Shown here: piece after piece, positions 48,599 to 59,499 of the stretch
How the letters are laid out: the number at the start of each line of letters is the position of its first letter
How positions within the stretch are numbered: the first letter of the stretch is position 1
NCBI GenBank assembly: GCA_023313575.1
Contig: JAJTTP010000039.1
Span: 1 to 64,000, forward strand
Source: Eutypella sp. D-1
Taxonomy: Eukaryota > Ascomycota > Sordariomycetes > Xylariales > Diatrypaceae
Length of the DNA: 64,000 nt
Reading direction: 5' to 3'
Notes under the pieces: generated by a model
The model's input: only the letters and a program-made list of their open reading frames with translations
Told to the model about the DNA's origin: nothing
The model's database searches: none
Program-made: the position numbers and the translations under genes

Positions 48599-50255
48599 TA
48601 GAGCAGTAAGCCAGTGAGTAGGGGTCAACCCTCTGCTAAAAACCATCAAATTGCGGGAAAGCCTTAAGAGCTTTTACAACCAAACGAAAAAGGTGACTTA
48701 TTTCGTGGCACAGGTAATGACTCGTGGTATGGTAAAATCGTAAAAGATAAATGATAGGTAATCCGCAGCCAAGCACTTAGGTGAATATAAATCAAGTATT
48801 GGAAAAAATGTACGCTAGTTTTTTTTTAATTAGTAGCGAACTTGTTTATCTATCTTCACTAAGTGTGCAGTTCATCGACTAGATGTTGGTTGGCGCAAGC
48901 TTAAGATATAGTCAAGCCCCATTCGAGAGAATGCAGAATAATTAGTATTTTTTCATTGCGCCGTTTGCATTATCTGGGTTGCAGCATTTCTCTCTTTTGA
49001 GACTAGCGTTAAATACATACCTACAATAAAGTGAAATCAAGAATTGTCTATACTATCTTTGTGAAAAGTAGAAATAAAGTCTATACTTTATGGTAATAAG
49101 TAAGCATACTGGGGCAACTGGGGTGTATTTTCATATACACCTTAATAAGTTAAGTATAAACAAACTATTCCGGTTGTCCTGTAAAGGGGGATAATTTCAA
49201 TAAAAACTTATAAATTAAGCCTTTTTGAAGCATAGTTAGTTCTAGCATAGTAAATAAGAGATAGAATTAAATTGTTCGACGACACTAGGTGAGTCAATAT
49301 GCTGACAATAACTCCTTAATAACCCTGGGTTTTATTGAGTGGGTATGTATACTAATTTTTGTAATAATAATAAAAACATGGAAAATTCAATTAATAATAA
49401 ATCAATGAATAAGTCAACGGTAAAACCGGTGGTTACTTACCATAACTGTGATATAGATAAAACCCGTATTTTTTCAGAGAATAAAGGGAAAGCGGCTGTT
49501 TACCGTTGAGTTAATAGAATCAATGGTAAAACATATATAGGTAGTTCTGTAGATTTAGCTACTAGACTCTATAAATACTATAGTTTAAGACAGTTGAATT
49601 ATAGTAAAACTACTATTCATTACGCTCTTTTAAAATATGGATTTGATAATTTTAAATTAGAAATACTAGAATATTGCGAAAAAGGAGCTAACCCTGTTAA
49701 TAGAGAACAATATTACTTAGATTTGTTAAAACCTGAGTATAATATATTAAATCAAGCTGGTTCTCTTTTAGGTTTTAAACATAGTGAAGAAACATTAAAC
49801 TATTTCTTTTTTCCCGGAGGGAATGGAACAACGAAAAGTAAGTGAGGAAACTCGTAAAAACTTATCTGAGGCGGCTACAGGGAGAGTGCTATCATCAGAG
49901 CTTCGTGAAAAATTCTCTGAGATCCGTAAAGGTATTAAGTTGACAGATGAAACACGTTCAAAGATATCTCAAGCAGCTGTAAAACTTAGAGGTGTAGTAG
50001 TAAGCATTAAAGATACTGAAACATCTCTAGTGTCAAACTATTCGAGTTTGACTGAGGCAGCCAAAGCTTTAGGTGTAAGTCGGACTGCTATTAGAAAATC
50101 CTTAGATCAAGGAAGACCTTTAAAGGGGAGATATGTAATTACTTCGCAATCTGAATAAATTTATAAACTAAAATACTAATTATTTGTTAAATGGATAGCT
50201 TATAGCTATTTAGGGAGAAGGCCTCAGCTTTGTCTATGACTAAAGAGGGCGTATC
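48599..50255 (+). other. rnl group I intron(s) with GIY-YIG ORF
   Basis: Core strands AAATTGCGGGAAAGCCTTAA (48650), GGTAATCCGCAGCCAAGCAC (48756), GTGCAGTTCATCGACTAGAT (48865) and TTAAGATATAGTCAA (48900). A second set of strands (TTCGACGACACTAGGTGAGT at 49276) suggests another core or a nested intron ahead of the ORF. Confidence 0.8.
49440..50158 (+). pseudogene. GIY-YIG endonuclease with NUMOD3/NUMOD1 modules, one frameshift
   Basis: KAAVYRWVNRINGKTYIGSS (UGA Trp) is the GIY/YIG core, followed by HYALLKYGFDNFKLEILEYC, REQYYLDLLKPEYNILNQ and LGFKHSEET. The frame is disrupted near 49800-49825, where a CTTTTTTCCCGGAGGGAATG scrap sits. Reading resumes at about 49823 with VSEETRKNLSEAATGRVLSS, TDETRSKISQAAVKLRG and a NUMOD1 end (LTEAAKALGVSRTAIRKSLD). 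The scrap resembles a small GC hairpin insertion. Both halves are otherwise clean. Confidence 0.85.
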
Positions 50256-50470
50256 TGTTTCTGCGAAACCTATAAAAGTAGGCAATTCAAGTAACATCTT
50301 CGCAGGTACAGAACTTCATCTCAGGCAAGATGTATAAAATTTCTAGTAAGTTATTATTATGAAATTGGCATTTTACTTTGTATATATCGGGGGGTCGTAG
50401 AGACTTTATCGGTGAGTTTGTAGACTCGGAATGGCAAAGATGGATAGTGAGTTATCAGACATAGAATGAT
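50256..50470 (+). rRNA. rnl: Large-subunit rRNA, exon 3
   Basis: TTCTGCGAAACCTATAAAAG, then GTAGGCAATTC, ATCGGGGGGTCGTAGAGACT and GGCAAAGATGG correspond to the stretch of 23S following AGCTGGT. The 3' edge is approximate. Confidence 0.75.
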
Positions 50471-50918
50471 AAGGTTGTATATACAGCCTTTTTGTGGAAG
50501 CGAACCTTCTGCTATAAACTTTCAAATTGCGGGAACGCCCTAAAGCAATCACAACCAATTAAGCATGGTGACATAGCTTATGGCACAGGTAATGACTCGT
50601 GGTATGGTAAGATCGTGATTGATAGGTTTTATTGATGGGTTATCCGCAGCCAAGCGCCTGTGGTAACACATAGGTGTGCAGTTCATCGACTAGAAGTAAG
50701 TTGGTGTCAGTTAAAATATTAACTTGATGCTTAAGATATAGTCAAGCCTCATCCGAGAGGATGCAATGGCATTAAAGTAATTTTATTCATATCCTTTTTT
50801 TTAGCATATTTATATAAATTTAGGTAAAGCCGACTTTTACAAAAGACTTAATACGACAGGCGACTGCCTTTCGAAGGGCGAACTGACATGGGCTTAACCC
50901 CCATCGGGTCGCTCTGCG

Positions 50919-51125
50919 GTTTTCCCCTTTATCTTCACTAATGAGTTGAAGATAAAAAGGAAAACTAAAAAAAGAATAAAAATAAAATCCAAAAGCATAC
51001 TTTTTAATTTTATCGGGCTTTGCCCGATAAAATCTTTAGTTATATATCAAATAAACGTATTAAATTTAGATTTTAGTAGGAACGCACCTCAAATTGTAAA
51101 TTTGAGGTTTTTATTTTTTTTTTTA
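50919..51125. repeat. Stacked hairpin elements
   Basis: GTTTTCCCCTTTATCTTCAC hairpin, then AAATAAAATCC, a small TTTATCGGGCTTTGCCCGAT hairpin, TTAAATTTAGATTTTAGTAG and a CCTCAAATTGTAAATTTGAG palindrome ending in a T-run. Three families sit end to end. Confidence 0.75.
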
Positions 51126-51449
51126 CCTTGACGACGACTGGAGTCGTCTAGGCTGCTACGCCGGGGCTGACACCCCATCCTCACAGGGTTAATAGGTTAA
51201 GGTACTGTAAAAGTAGATGTTTAACAGCTTGTTGAGAGTTTATCCTCAGCCGGATCTAGTGGAGACACTAGTAATCTGAGAAATGAGCTTGGAGATTAAT
51301 TTTCTCCATGACCCATGTTCGGTATGAGACGAACACTAGGCTGTCGGCATAAAAATAAAACATAAAAAAAAAAGTCACAAAAAATAACATTTTAAACAAT
51401 TATTCTAGTAGTAATGTAGCTGGGGCTCCGATTAAACGTTATGAAAATG

Positions 51450-52144
51450 CTTTATTGAGCAAAAATACGATTTTAACTGAAAACAAAAATAAATCAGGTA
51501 TTTATCACTGAGTTAATAAATTAAATAATAATACGTATGTGGGTAGTGGTTTAGATTTATCAAAAAGAATAGGTGATTACTTCAAAAAAAGTGAACTATA
51601 TAGAAATCCTAGGCCTATACATGCTGCTTTATTAAAATACGGGTACGATAATTTCGATTTAGAGATTTTAGAATATTGTAGAGCAGATGAGCTAGTTGCA
51701 AGAGAGCAGTACTATTTGGATTTAATAAAACCTGAGTATAATATATTAACAACTGCTTATTCCTTGTTAGGTTTTAAGCATAGCCCTGAGAACATTGCTA
51801 AATTTAAATTAAAAAAGATTTCGCAGGAGCATAAAGATATATTATCTTTAACTCACTTAGGGAAAATTGTTAGCCAGGAAACTAGAGATAAATTATCTCT
51901 AGCTACAACCAATTATAAAAAAGATAATCCTCTTTCACCAGAAGCTTTAGCTAACATAAAAGCTAAAACTACGGAACGAGAGGGAGTACCTGTTTCACTT
52001 TTAAATACTCAAACTAATGAAGTAGTAGATTTTCCAACATTAACTCAAGCAGGAGAGTATTTAGGTGTAAAAAGACAAGCTATACGAAACGCAATTAAGA
52101 GAGGAAGTCTCGTTAAGGGGCTTTATCGTGTTACAGAAAATTAG
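51450..52144 (+). CDS. GIY-YIG endonuclease with NUMOD1 tail, intact
   Basis: NKSGIYHWVNKLNNNTYVGS (UGA Trp) forms the GIY and YVG halves. HAALLKYGYDNFDLEILEYC and REQYYLDLIKPEYNI follow, then LLGFKHSPENIAKF and LGKIVSQETRDKLSLA repeats (NUMOD3 type) and a NUMOD1 module (FPTLTQAGEYLGVKRQAIRN). TAG ends it at 52144. The frame is open well upstream of the ATG-like codons, and the start is probably near 51440. Compare the broken sister at 49440: same design, same intron type. Confidence 0.9.
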
Positions 52145-52330
52145 TAGGGCAGTATATACACACATATGTACTAATAAAATTATATAAAATTACTTTAGCT
52201 TCAAATTTAAATAGATGAAGCCAGGTGTATAGACATATTAAATATGTAACATAACCTGTTGTCTAAATGGATGGTTCAAATATTGAACTGTTTAGGGAGA
52301 GGATCTTTGCTTAATAGTACAGAAGCAAGG

Positions 52331-52446
52331 GTCTCTGTGTATGTCAAAAGGGAAACAGCCCAGAACAAGAGTTAAGGTTCCGAAATTATTGTTAAGTGAA
52401 ATTAAGAATGTTTATATTTAAGTCGACAAGGAGATGGGCTTAGAAG
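52331..52446 (+). rRNA. rnl: Large-subunit rRNA, exon 4
   Basis: GGGAAACAGCCCAGAACAAG, then AGTTAAGGTTCCGAAATTAT and GATGGGCTTAGAAGCAGCC match 23S about 1010-1080. The 5' edge is approximate (between 52150 and 52335). Confidence 0.85.
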
Positions 52447-54057
52447 CAGCCATAATTCGAAGACCTACCTTATGATGTTGGATATCATTTATGTGGGAGA
52501 AACTATCAAATTCCGGGGAACGCCTGGAGCTTTTGAGACCAAGCTGTGGTTGAAAGACTATTAGTGGACAGATTAATTATCTGTGTATGGTAATACTTCA
52601 AAATATACCTGAAAAGGGCAGGGTAAATCGCGGATCTAAGTCAGCTTCCGAGATTATTTCTTATATATGCGTCCATATAAGAAATAATAATATGTTAGAA
52701 GTTGTAAAAGAGCAACGAGTAGACGGTAGTTGCATTGGAATTCTCTGTATAAAAAAAAAAAATCCAATGTTAAGGTGTACTCTAACGGGTTTCGCGAGAA
52801 ACTTTCACAGTCGTAGTCCTTTCTTAGCAAATAATAAACAAATAGTAAACACTATACGTAGAGGAGATGTTCCTTTATTTTTAACAAGAAACCTAAAATT
52901 AGTTAACTTATTAACTAATAAGGGTTTATATTTTTCTAGAGGTTTAAATTCTACTGCAGTACCCCAGGTAAGTTCGTTACCTGGCTGATGAGTAGCTGGG
53001 TTTGTAGACGCTGAAGGTTGTTTTCGTATTTCTATTCTTAAAAATAAAAATTATAAAGGTAACCCTTGGGACCCATCTCTTTATAGTGGGAACAGTGAAT
53101 TAGGCAATATTATGCCTTTATCTGTTAGACTTTATTTTCAAATAGGGTTGCACTTGAAAGATGAAAAGATTTTAAAATTAATTCAATCCACATTAGGCGT
53201 TGGAAAAATTTATAAATCTCAAAGTCGTGCAGATTCAGTTGAACTACAGGTATCCTCTATTAAAGATATGTCTGCTATTATAAGATTTTTTGATAATTAT
53301 CCACTAATTACTCAAAAGTGGGCGGATTATATACTTTTCAAAGAAGCCTATGAATTGATTCTAAATAAACGTCATCTTACTATTGAAGGTTTAAAGAGAT
53401 TAGTGGCCATTAGATCTTTAGTTAATAAAGGTCTATCTAATACATTAAAAGAAGCATTTCCTAATCTTGAGCTGGTTAATATAAACAGATGTAATGTTAT
53501 TAAAGAAATACCTGACCCTAATTGAATTGCTGGATTTACAAGCGGTGAGGGAAATTTTTCCGTTAGAGTGTTTAATTCAGCTAGTCATGCAATTGGTTAT
53601 CAGGTACAATTAAGATTTCAGATAACTCAGCAATCTCGAGATAAATTTATAATAGAGAGATTAATTAGTTATTTAGGCTGTGGGTATATTTCTGAACGTG
53701 GGGATATAGTAGATTTTCATGTAACAAAATTTGCGGATATAACTGATAAGGTAATCCCATTTTTTGAAAAATACCCTGTAATTGGAGTTAAATTGGAGAA
53801 TTATAAGGATTTTTGTAAAGTAGCCAAACTTGTTAGCGATAAAAAACATTTAACTGTTGAAGGTTTAGAAAAGATTAGACTATTAAAATCTAATATGAAT
53901 ACACTTAGAGATATTAACTAAGCTTAATATTTTTTCACATAGCCTTGTAGACAATTAAGGTCAAACCTCTCCTTGAAATAAAGTGTGTAAAATATTAAAT
54001 TGAAGTAGGACCTTTTTTAATTATTTGTTATTACTATTTTTAATTTTTGTATGATAA
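52447..54057 (+). other. rnl group I intron (atp6-type core) with LAGLIDADG ORF
   Basis: CAAATTCCGGGGAACGCCTG (52507), AATCGCGGATCTAAGTCAG (52626), GAGCAACGAGTAGACGGTAG (52710) and AAGGTGTACTCTAACGGG (52771). It is nearly the same core as in the atp6 intron. Confidence 0.85.
52790..53921 (+). CDS. Two-domain LAGLIDADG endonuclease (rnl intron)
   Basis: The leader contains PLFLTRNLKLVNLLTNKGLY, then PGWWVAGFVDAEGCFRISIL (two UGA Trp) as domain one and NWIAGFTSGEGNFSVRVFN as domain two. SITQ-like LRFQITQQSRDKFIIERLIS follows, ending MNTLRDIN and TAA. It has a longer insert in domain one (PWDPSLYSGNSELGN) than the others. The frame runs back through the intron core to 52587, but that part is RNA structure rather than protein. 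Intact. Confidence 0.9.
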
Positions 54058-54590
54058 TTTGACGGTCGTGCGTAACAGAGCGCTTGTTAATTTTTTACAA
54101 AGCGTCGAAAATTTAACGGATCTAAATAATATACCGAAACCTTGTCCATATTTGATTATAATGAGTTTATTATTGTCATTTACTGGGGTAGCAGAACATT
54201 GAGTAAACCTGTAGCATTGTTATTATTTTTTAGTAGATGCGATGGTGCAAAAGACTTCACCTACAGTATACTCAAGAGATAATGGTGACATGAGTAACAA
54301 AAAAGAAATTCGATCATTAAGGGAAATCAAGGGATATATATTTTTTTTTCGCTTTAACTTCGCATGCTCTTTGGTCGCAGTGCAGCCTGCCTATCCCGTA
54401 GGGATTAGAGAAAAAAAAATCTCAACTTGATAGGTTGAGATTTTTTCGGCAGGCGACACAAAACATATTCCTTTTTTTTGTTTAATGGTCGGGTGCTCGC
54501 CTAAAGCTTATGGTTATTTAAAGTAACGGCCTCTAAGTTTACAATCCCAAAGGTTGAAACGATGAGAAAATCTTAATACTTAAATGACAA
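54058..54590 (+). rRNA. rnl: Large-subunit rRNA, exon 5
   Basis: TGACGGTCGTGCGTAACAGA, GATAATGGTGACATGAGTAA and GGCCTCTAAGTTTACAATCC follow 23S about 1090-1650. One hairpin (AAAAAAAAATCTCAACTTGA, 54412-54456) and a small GC repeat expand the region between. Confidence 0.8.
54412..54456. repeat. A-run/T-run palindrome in rnl
   Basis: AAAAAAAAATCTCAAC pairs with GTTGAGATTTTTT around a short loop, inside a variable part of rnl. Confidence 0.8.
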
Positions 54591-55115
54591 CATTTTCTAA
54601 AGTGAAAAGTGTGCTGGAAAAAATAAGTAATATATCAATATTTACAATAAACTAAAAAAGATGAGTCTATATTTGATGAAAAAAAAACCGTACCTAAAGA
54701 CTGCGACAAGTAAGCTAGTGTAGAATACGAAGGCGTAAATGAGCTAACAATCATTAAATTTAAGGGTAGGCTCCTTATTTTGTGATAAAGAACCAAATTC
54801 CGGGGAAGTCCTAAAGCTCCTGATACCAAACTATACCCGGAAGGATATAAGCGGATGAAGTAATTATTCATGTATGGTAATAAGTCAGGTAGATACTAGC
54901 AATAGTAATGGAGTATCGCGGATCTAAATCAATAATAATTAAAAGTATATAGAAAAAATGTATATACTGAATTTTTACTAAAAATCTTATTGTAAAAGAG
55001 CAACGAGTAGACGGTTCTTCATTTATAAATAGCTAGATAAACTAGGTTTATCTTTTTTATAATTGTAAGGTGTACTCTGGCCCCCAAGGATACTTGGAAT
55101 TTTTACATAAGGATT

Positions 55116-55140
55116 AAAAGTAATAGTAATAGTAATAGTA

Positions 55141-55178
<38 letters not shown>

Positions 55179-55180
55179 AG
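55116..55180. repeat. (TAG AAT)n then (ATA)n microsatellite
   Basis: About six AATAGT-type units turn into about nine AAT units. Length is likely unstable. Confidence 0.92.
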
Positions 55181-55867
55181 TAGTGGGCGTACTTCGTTAG
55201 CCCTACAGTGTGTTTAAAAAGCGCTTTCTTACATTGAAGATTTAATTCCAAGAATATACAGGCAGGTTAGGTTGGATTTATAGCGGTGTATTAGCCGCGG
55301 TTTGCATTTAAAGCAGCAATGATGTTATCCATTTCAAAACACTACCACTTTATCCTAGCAAAGGTTATTAGATTAGCGATCTGTCGAGTCAGGTGGTTAA
55401 GGTTTATGGGCTAGCACCCCGTTTATCTAAACTCTATTTGGTATTTCTTTGCGTAAGATAAAGCATGGGAGTCTCAAAGTTTAACTCAACTTTAAAGGAT
55501 ATTAATTTAGAGGATTCTTTGGTGTTGGACGGGGCCCAAATGACGAGGATTTGGTGAATCGCGGATGGTGGATGGTGTAGGCCACCACGCAGAAAATTTG
55601 TCTTTGCATTAAGAGGGATCATGGTAGTATGTCCGCTTTTATCATAAACGTTCGAAAAACTTTAGTAAGTAGGGGCTAAGGATCCCATCTTTTAATGACT
55701 AGATCTGGGAGGATTCAACGAGCTAGCGCTGAAATAGAATCACCATGGTCGCCAGCACTGATGGACAGTAGGTATCAAAGGGGAATCTAATGGAGTTACC
55801 CTTTATCGTGACTCCCACTTTAGTGACTTAATATAAAAATAAAACAGCTACAAACTATAACAATATA

Positions 55868-56821
55868 ATGAATATTAAAATATTAGAGAATCAATATTTA
55901 AATCCTAATTTTGTAACGGGATTTATAGACGCAGAGGGATGTTTTCATGTTTCTCTAGCTAAGAACTTAAATTTAAAACTAGGATTAAGTGTAAGAGCAA
56001 TTTTTCAAATTGCATTACATGAAAAAGACCTAGGTCTATTAGAAAAACTAAGAGAATTCTTCGGTGTAGGTAAGATTATCGTGCGTAGTGATGGTGCAGT
56101 GTATTACCAAGTTTCGTCTTTAGAAGATTTATTTGTAATAATAAAACATTTAGATAATTATCCTTTAATAACTCAAAAATGAGCAGATTTTGAATTATTA
56201 AAATTAGTATTTAACATGATGTTAAATAAAGAACACTTAACTGAAGAAGGGCTAGCAAAAATAGTTAACATTAAAGCAGCGATGAATTTTGGTGCTCTAT
56301 CTAAGGAATTATTGTCTAGATTTACTGATGTAAACCCGGTCGAGAGGCCTATAAAAAAAAATATACCAGTAGCTCATCCTTTCTGAGTAAGTGGGTTTGT
56401 TGAGGGAGAAGGGATGTTCTTTGTTAATATTTATAAAAGAAAAGATAGTACATTAGGTGAAGGAGTGAAAGTAGTTTTTAAGATTACCCAAGACTTAAGA
56501 AATAGTGAAATATTAGCAATGTTTAACAATATTTTCTCTTGCGGTAAAGTATATAGACAATCTCCTAGTGCAAAAGTACATGATTTTTTGATTACTGGTC
56601 TTTCAGATATACTAAAATACGTAATACCCTTTTTCTTAGCTTATCCTCTAGAAGGAGCTAAACATAAAGAATTCCTAGATTTTGTAAAAGTTGCAGAATT
56701 AATGAAAGATAAAGCTCATCTTAACGAAGATGGTTTAGAACGAATCAGATTAATTAAGTCTGGTATGAACAGAGGTAGAGAACAACCACTTATAATAGAA
56801 CCAGTGTTGGACGAGGAATAG
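55868..56821 (+). CDS. Two-domain LAGLIDADG endonuclease (rnl intron)
   Basis: ATG at 55868, 318 codons, UGA as Trp. NPNFVTGFIDAEGCFHVSLA is domain one and PFWVSGFVEGEGMFFVNIYK domain two, ending SGMNRGREQPLIIEPVLDEE and TAG. The linker AAMNFGALSKELLSRF is typical. Intact. Its upstream neighbour is structured RNA without an rRNA match, so the host intron's type remains open. Confidence 0.9.
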
Positions 56822-56970
56822 GTTTTATTATTATAAATATCGATATTACTATTATTCTTATTAATATTATTGCTTAAATCCCATGAAAAATTATTGATTT
56901 ATTTACAAAATAGTAGTAAATATTCAATAGGTAACCACATTAGCCTTATCCTAAGAGAAAATGTTAATTC

Positions 56971-57085
56971 TATAATGCAGATAGAATTGTGTAAAGTTTT
57001 TAAGAAATTTAAGTAGGATAAAATTTGTGGGCGAAAGGAACTCGGCAAACTGACTACCGTAACTTAGGGATGTTTGTCCTTCAAT
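56971..57085 (+). rRNA. rnl: Large-subunit rRNA, exon 6
   Basis: GGGCGAAAGGAACTCGGCAA, then ACTGACTACCGTAACTTAGG matches the conserved 23S segment near 1670-1690. Edges are approximate. Confidence 0.85.
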
Positions 57086-57297
57086 GTTAAAAAATAATAA
57101 AAATTTAATATATTGATATTTAATTGGGTTAATTTCATGGATTGCTTATAATTAAGTAAACTTGAAGCGTAATTTATTCTTGGTTTTGTTAAGATAAAAA
57201 CGTTCAACGACTAAAAGGTGAGTAAAAACAACAATAATCCTTTTTAAAAGCCCAACATTTTTTTTTTCTATGTATAAACTAATTTGTGTAAGAAATG

Positions 57298-58387
57298 ATG
57301 AAAGAGTTTCAAAATAATCCTAATTTTGTTGAATGATTTGTAGGTTTTACTGACGCTGAAGGTTGTTTTCATATAAAGCGAAAAACCATGTCTAATGGTA
57401 AAATTCGTTATTACTTCGAGTTCACTATTAAATTACATATAGATCATGAACCCCTTTTAACAGCTATTAAAAATACTTTGGATATAGGAAGAATAGCTGT
57501 GCGGCCTCATAGTAATAATTGTACTTTTGAAGTAGGTTCTGAAGAGGAATTACGTATTCTTATAAACCTATTAGATAAAACTACTTTAATGGGAGCTAAA
57601 TATTTAGATTATATTAGCTTTAGAAAGGCTTTCGCGACCTCCGGTAAAAAAAAATCCAAACTAAAATCTAAATCTTCTTAATTGTATTGTTTATATTGTT
57701 TAAGATTTTAGTTTGGATTTTTTTTAAACACCTCTGGTGGTTTTATATTTTGATCGTCCAGGTTTAGTAACTGAATCTTTGATAACTGAAATTGAAGAAA
57801 TACGGGGAAACCATAATACAAATCGTTCTGAATTTATAATGCCCGTTGAGCATAGTTGTGTTATTACTGATTATAAATTATTAGGTTTGATCGAAGGGGA
57901 CGGGAGTTTTATGATACAAAAAAAAGACTTAACTCCGAAATTTGAGTTAGAATTAACTTTAGCTCAAAAACCTCTTATAGTCGCAATTCAATCTTATCTT
58001 ATAAGTAACTTAGGATTGGATGAATCATATCAGTTATCTGGAAAATTGCCTAAGATGAAAATTCGTGATCTTCAGGGAAAATCTAATAGTAAACCTACAG
58101 TAAGATTAGAAATTACAGGAGTTAATTTCTTACATAATTATTTTAATGTATTTTTTAATAAATTAAAATTTTTTTCGGACAAGAGAAAGGATTTTGAAGA
58201 CTTTTGTTTTATTTGTAAAGTGTTAGATAGGAAAGCACATATTAACAATAAACAAGTAAAAGATGTTTTGTTAAAATTAGCAGAAGGTATGAATAGTGCA
58301 AGATTATCTACATGAAAAAATAAAAAAATTCAAACCTTAACTGAGGAGGAGGTTAGAATTCTTGAAGAAACACCTTCTGCATTGTAG
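57298..58387 (+). pseudogene. LAGLIDADG HEG split by a palindromic insertion
   Basis: EWFVGFTDAEGCFHIKRKTM (domain one, UGA Trp) runs to DYISFRKAF. There a 108-base A-run/T-run palindrome (57633-57740) enters and ends the frame. LYFDRPGLVTESLITEIEEI resumes in a new frame, followed by YKLLGLIEGDGSFMIQKKDL (domain two) and MNSARLSTWKNKK up to TAG. Apart from the element there is no other damage, so this death is recent and due to the insertion. Confidence 0.88.
57633..57740. mobile_element. Palindromic element inserted in HEG codons
   Basis: GCGACCTCCGG TAAAAAAAAATCC ... GGATTTTTTTTAAA CACCTCTGGTG. The inner arms (CCAAACTAAAATCTAAA and TTTAGATTTTAGT-like AAGATTTTAGTTTGG) pair over about 20 bases. 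The outer CCTCCGG/CCTCTGG ends resemble those at 63391 (GCGACCTTCGG). Confidence 0.85.
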
Positions 58388-58540
58388 TACCGTTAGGTAT
58401 GCATATAAATATATTACGATATTCGGTATTTAGCGTTAATTATACATAGTTAAGAAAAAATGAAGATATAGTCTGAACCGCTTTGTGAAAAGTGGAAATA
58501 ATAGTAATATTATGATAACAAGTTGAAGGAGGGCTCATTT

Positions 58541-58850
58541 GTCCCGGATCTCCGTTTTTATTTCGGCAACAAACTAAAAAGATGAGCAAGGTAAAAATGT
58601 GGATCACGGGTAAGAAGGAAGAAGCATGAAATAATGTTGTACGACTGTTTAATTAAAACAAAGCACTTTGCATAAAGACTTAAAGTCTAAGTATAGAGTG
58701 TGATTTCTGCCCGGTGCCGGCTGGCTAACGAAAATAACTAACCTTAAAAGGTTTGGTACTGTAGGAACCCCCGGTTAATGGCGGCCTTAACGTGAGGGTC
58801 CTAAGGTAGCGGAATACCTTGACTGTTAAATGCAGTCTTTGCATGAATCT
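58541..58850 (+). rRNA. rnl: Large-subunit rRNA, exon 7
   Basis: TTTCTGCCCGGTGCCGGCTG, GAACCCCCGGTTAATGGCGG, then CCTTAACGTGAGGGTCCTAA and GGTAGCGGAATACCTTGACT (23S about 1750-1930). It ends ...TTGCATGAAT. Confidence 0.93.
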
Positions 58851-59499
58851 ACATCTCAATTCTAAATAAATATAATATAATGGTAGATTCCATAAAATAA
58901 CACTAATGGTATATAATACCTATAGGAGCTTTTATAACCGCTCCGCACAAACAGATAATCCTGTATCTGTTTGATTTATCATTAATTCGCCTTTACTATT
59001 GCCTCGTAATTGTTATTATCTGTTTATTAATATCTTATTTTAAGGTAGGCTACAAGTCCACTGATAACCTTCTTACAGCTGAAAAGACGAGAAAACCGGG
59101 GTAAAGGCTCACCGACAATGAGTAGGCATCAAGGCTGGCTATTTGCTTTCTTTAGGATAAGTAGATTCTTATTCTTTTTATTAGTTATTATTTATAGATT
59201 TAATTACAATTATTGTTTCCTCTAGGATTTTTATCCTATTAATTTATTAATTGGTGTATCTACTGACATGAACCTGTAGCTTTGGGTTGAGTCTGGTCCA
59301 GGTGCGACACCAATGTGATAGGACAAGAATTTCTTCCTAAGTTTGAGGAAGCGGAAACGCTTGGGAAGTAGAGATTCTCGGTTTGCCAGTAAAAAAAGCC
59401 GTCAAAGCATATATACCTGAAGTATTTATATGTGATCTGGCATGGTGATTCTTTCACCCGGGTCTGGAACGTATCTAGTCTATGTAATAGAAAAAATGA

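Larger units (their letters stand above)
50471..52330 (+). other. rnl group I intron with GIY-YIG ORF
   Basis: Core at about 50518-50755: AAATTGCGGGAACGCCCTAA, GGTTATCCGCAGCCAAGCGC, GTGCAGTTCATCGACTAGAA and TTAAGATATAGTCAAGCC. It is a sister of the preceding intron's core. It also holds the hairpin of 50919-50967 and an A-run/T-run palindrome to about 51125. Confidence 0.75.
54591..56970 (+). other. rnl intron region with LAGLIDADG ORF, two parts
   Basis: The first part has the atp6-type core (CCAAATTCCGGGGAAGTCCT at 54782, TATCGCGGATCTAAATCA at 54913, GAGCAACGAGTAGACGGTTC at 54999). After a simple repeat, 55190-55860 is structured sequence I cannot place in rRNA or a known intron class (AGTCAGGTGGTTAAGGTTTA, then GACTAGATCTGGGAGGATTC). 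The ORF follows it. rRNA resumes near 56970. Confidence 0.65.
57086..58540 (+). other. rnl group I intron with broken LAGLIDADG ORF
   Basis: R-type strand GTTCAACGACTAAAAGGTGA at 57192 and S-type strand GAAGATATAGTCTGAACCGC at 58459, with the ORF between them. rRNA resumes before TCGGCAACAAAC. Confidence 0.85.

Noticed and set aside
52587..52790. Open frame covering the rnl intron core ahead of the LAGLIDADG protein
   Set aside because: Its sequence (KEQRVDGS and so on) is the conserved group I core read as codons; the same bases recur in other introns in different frames.
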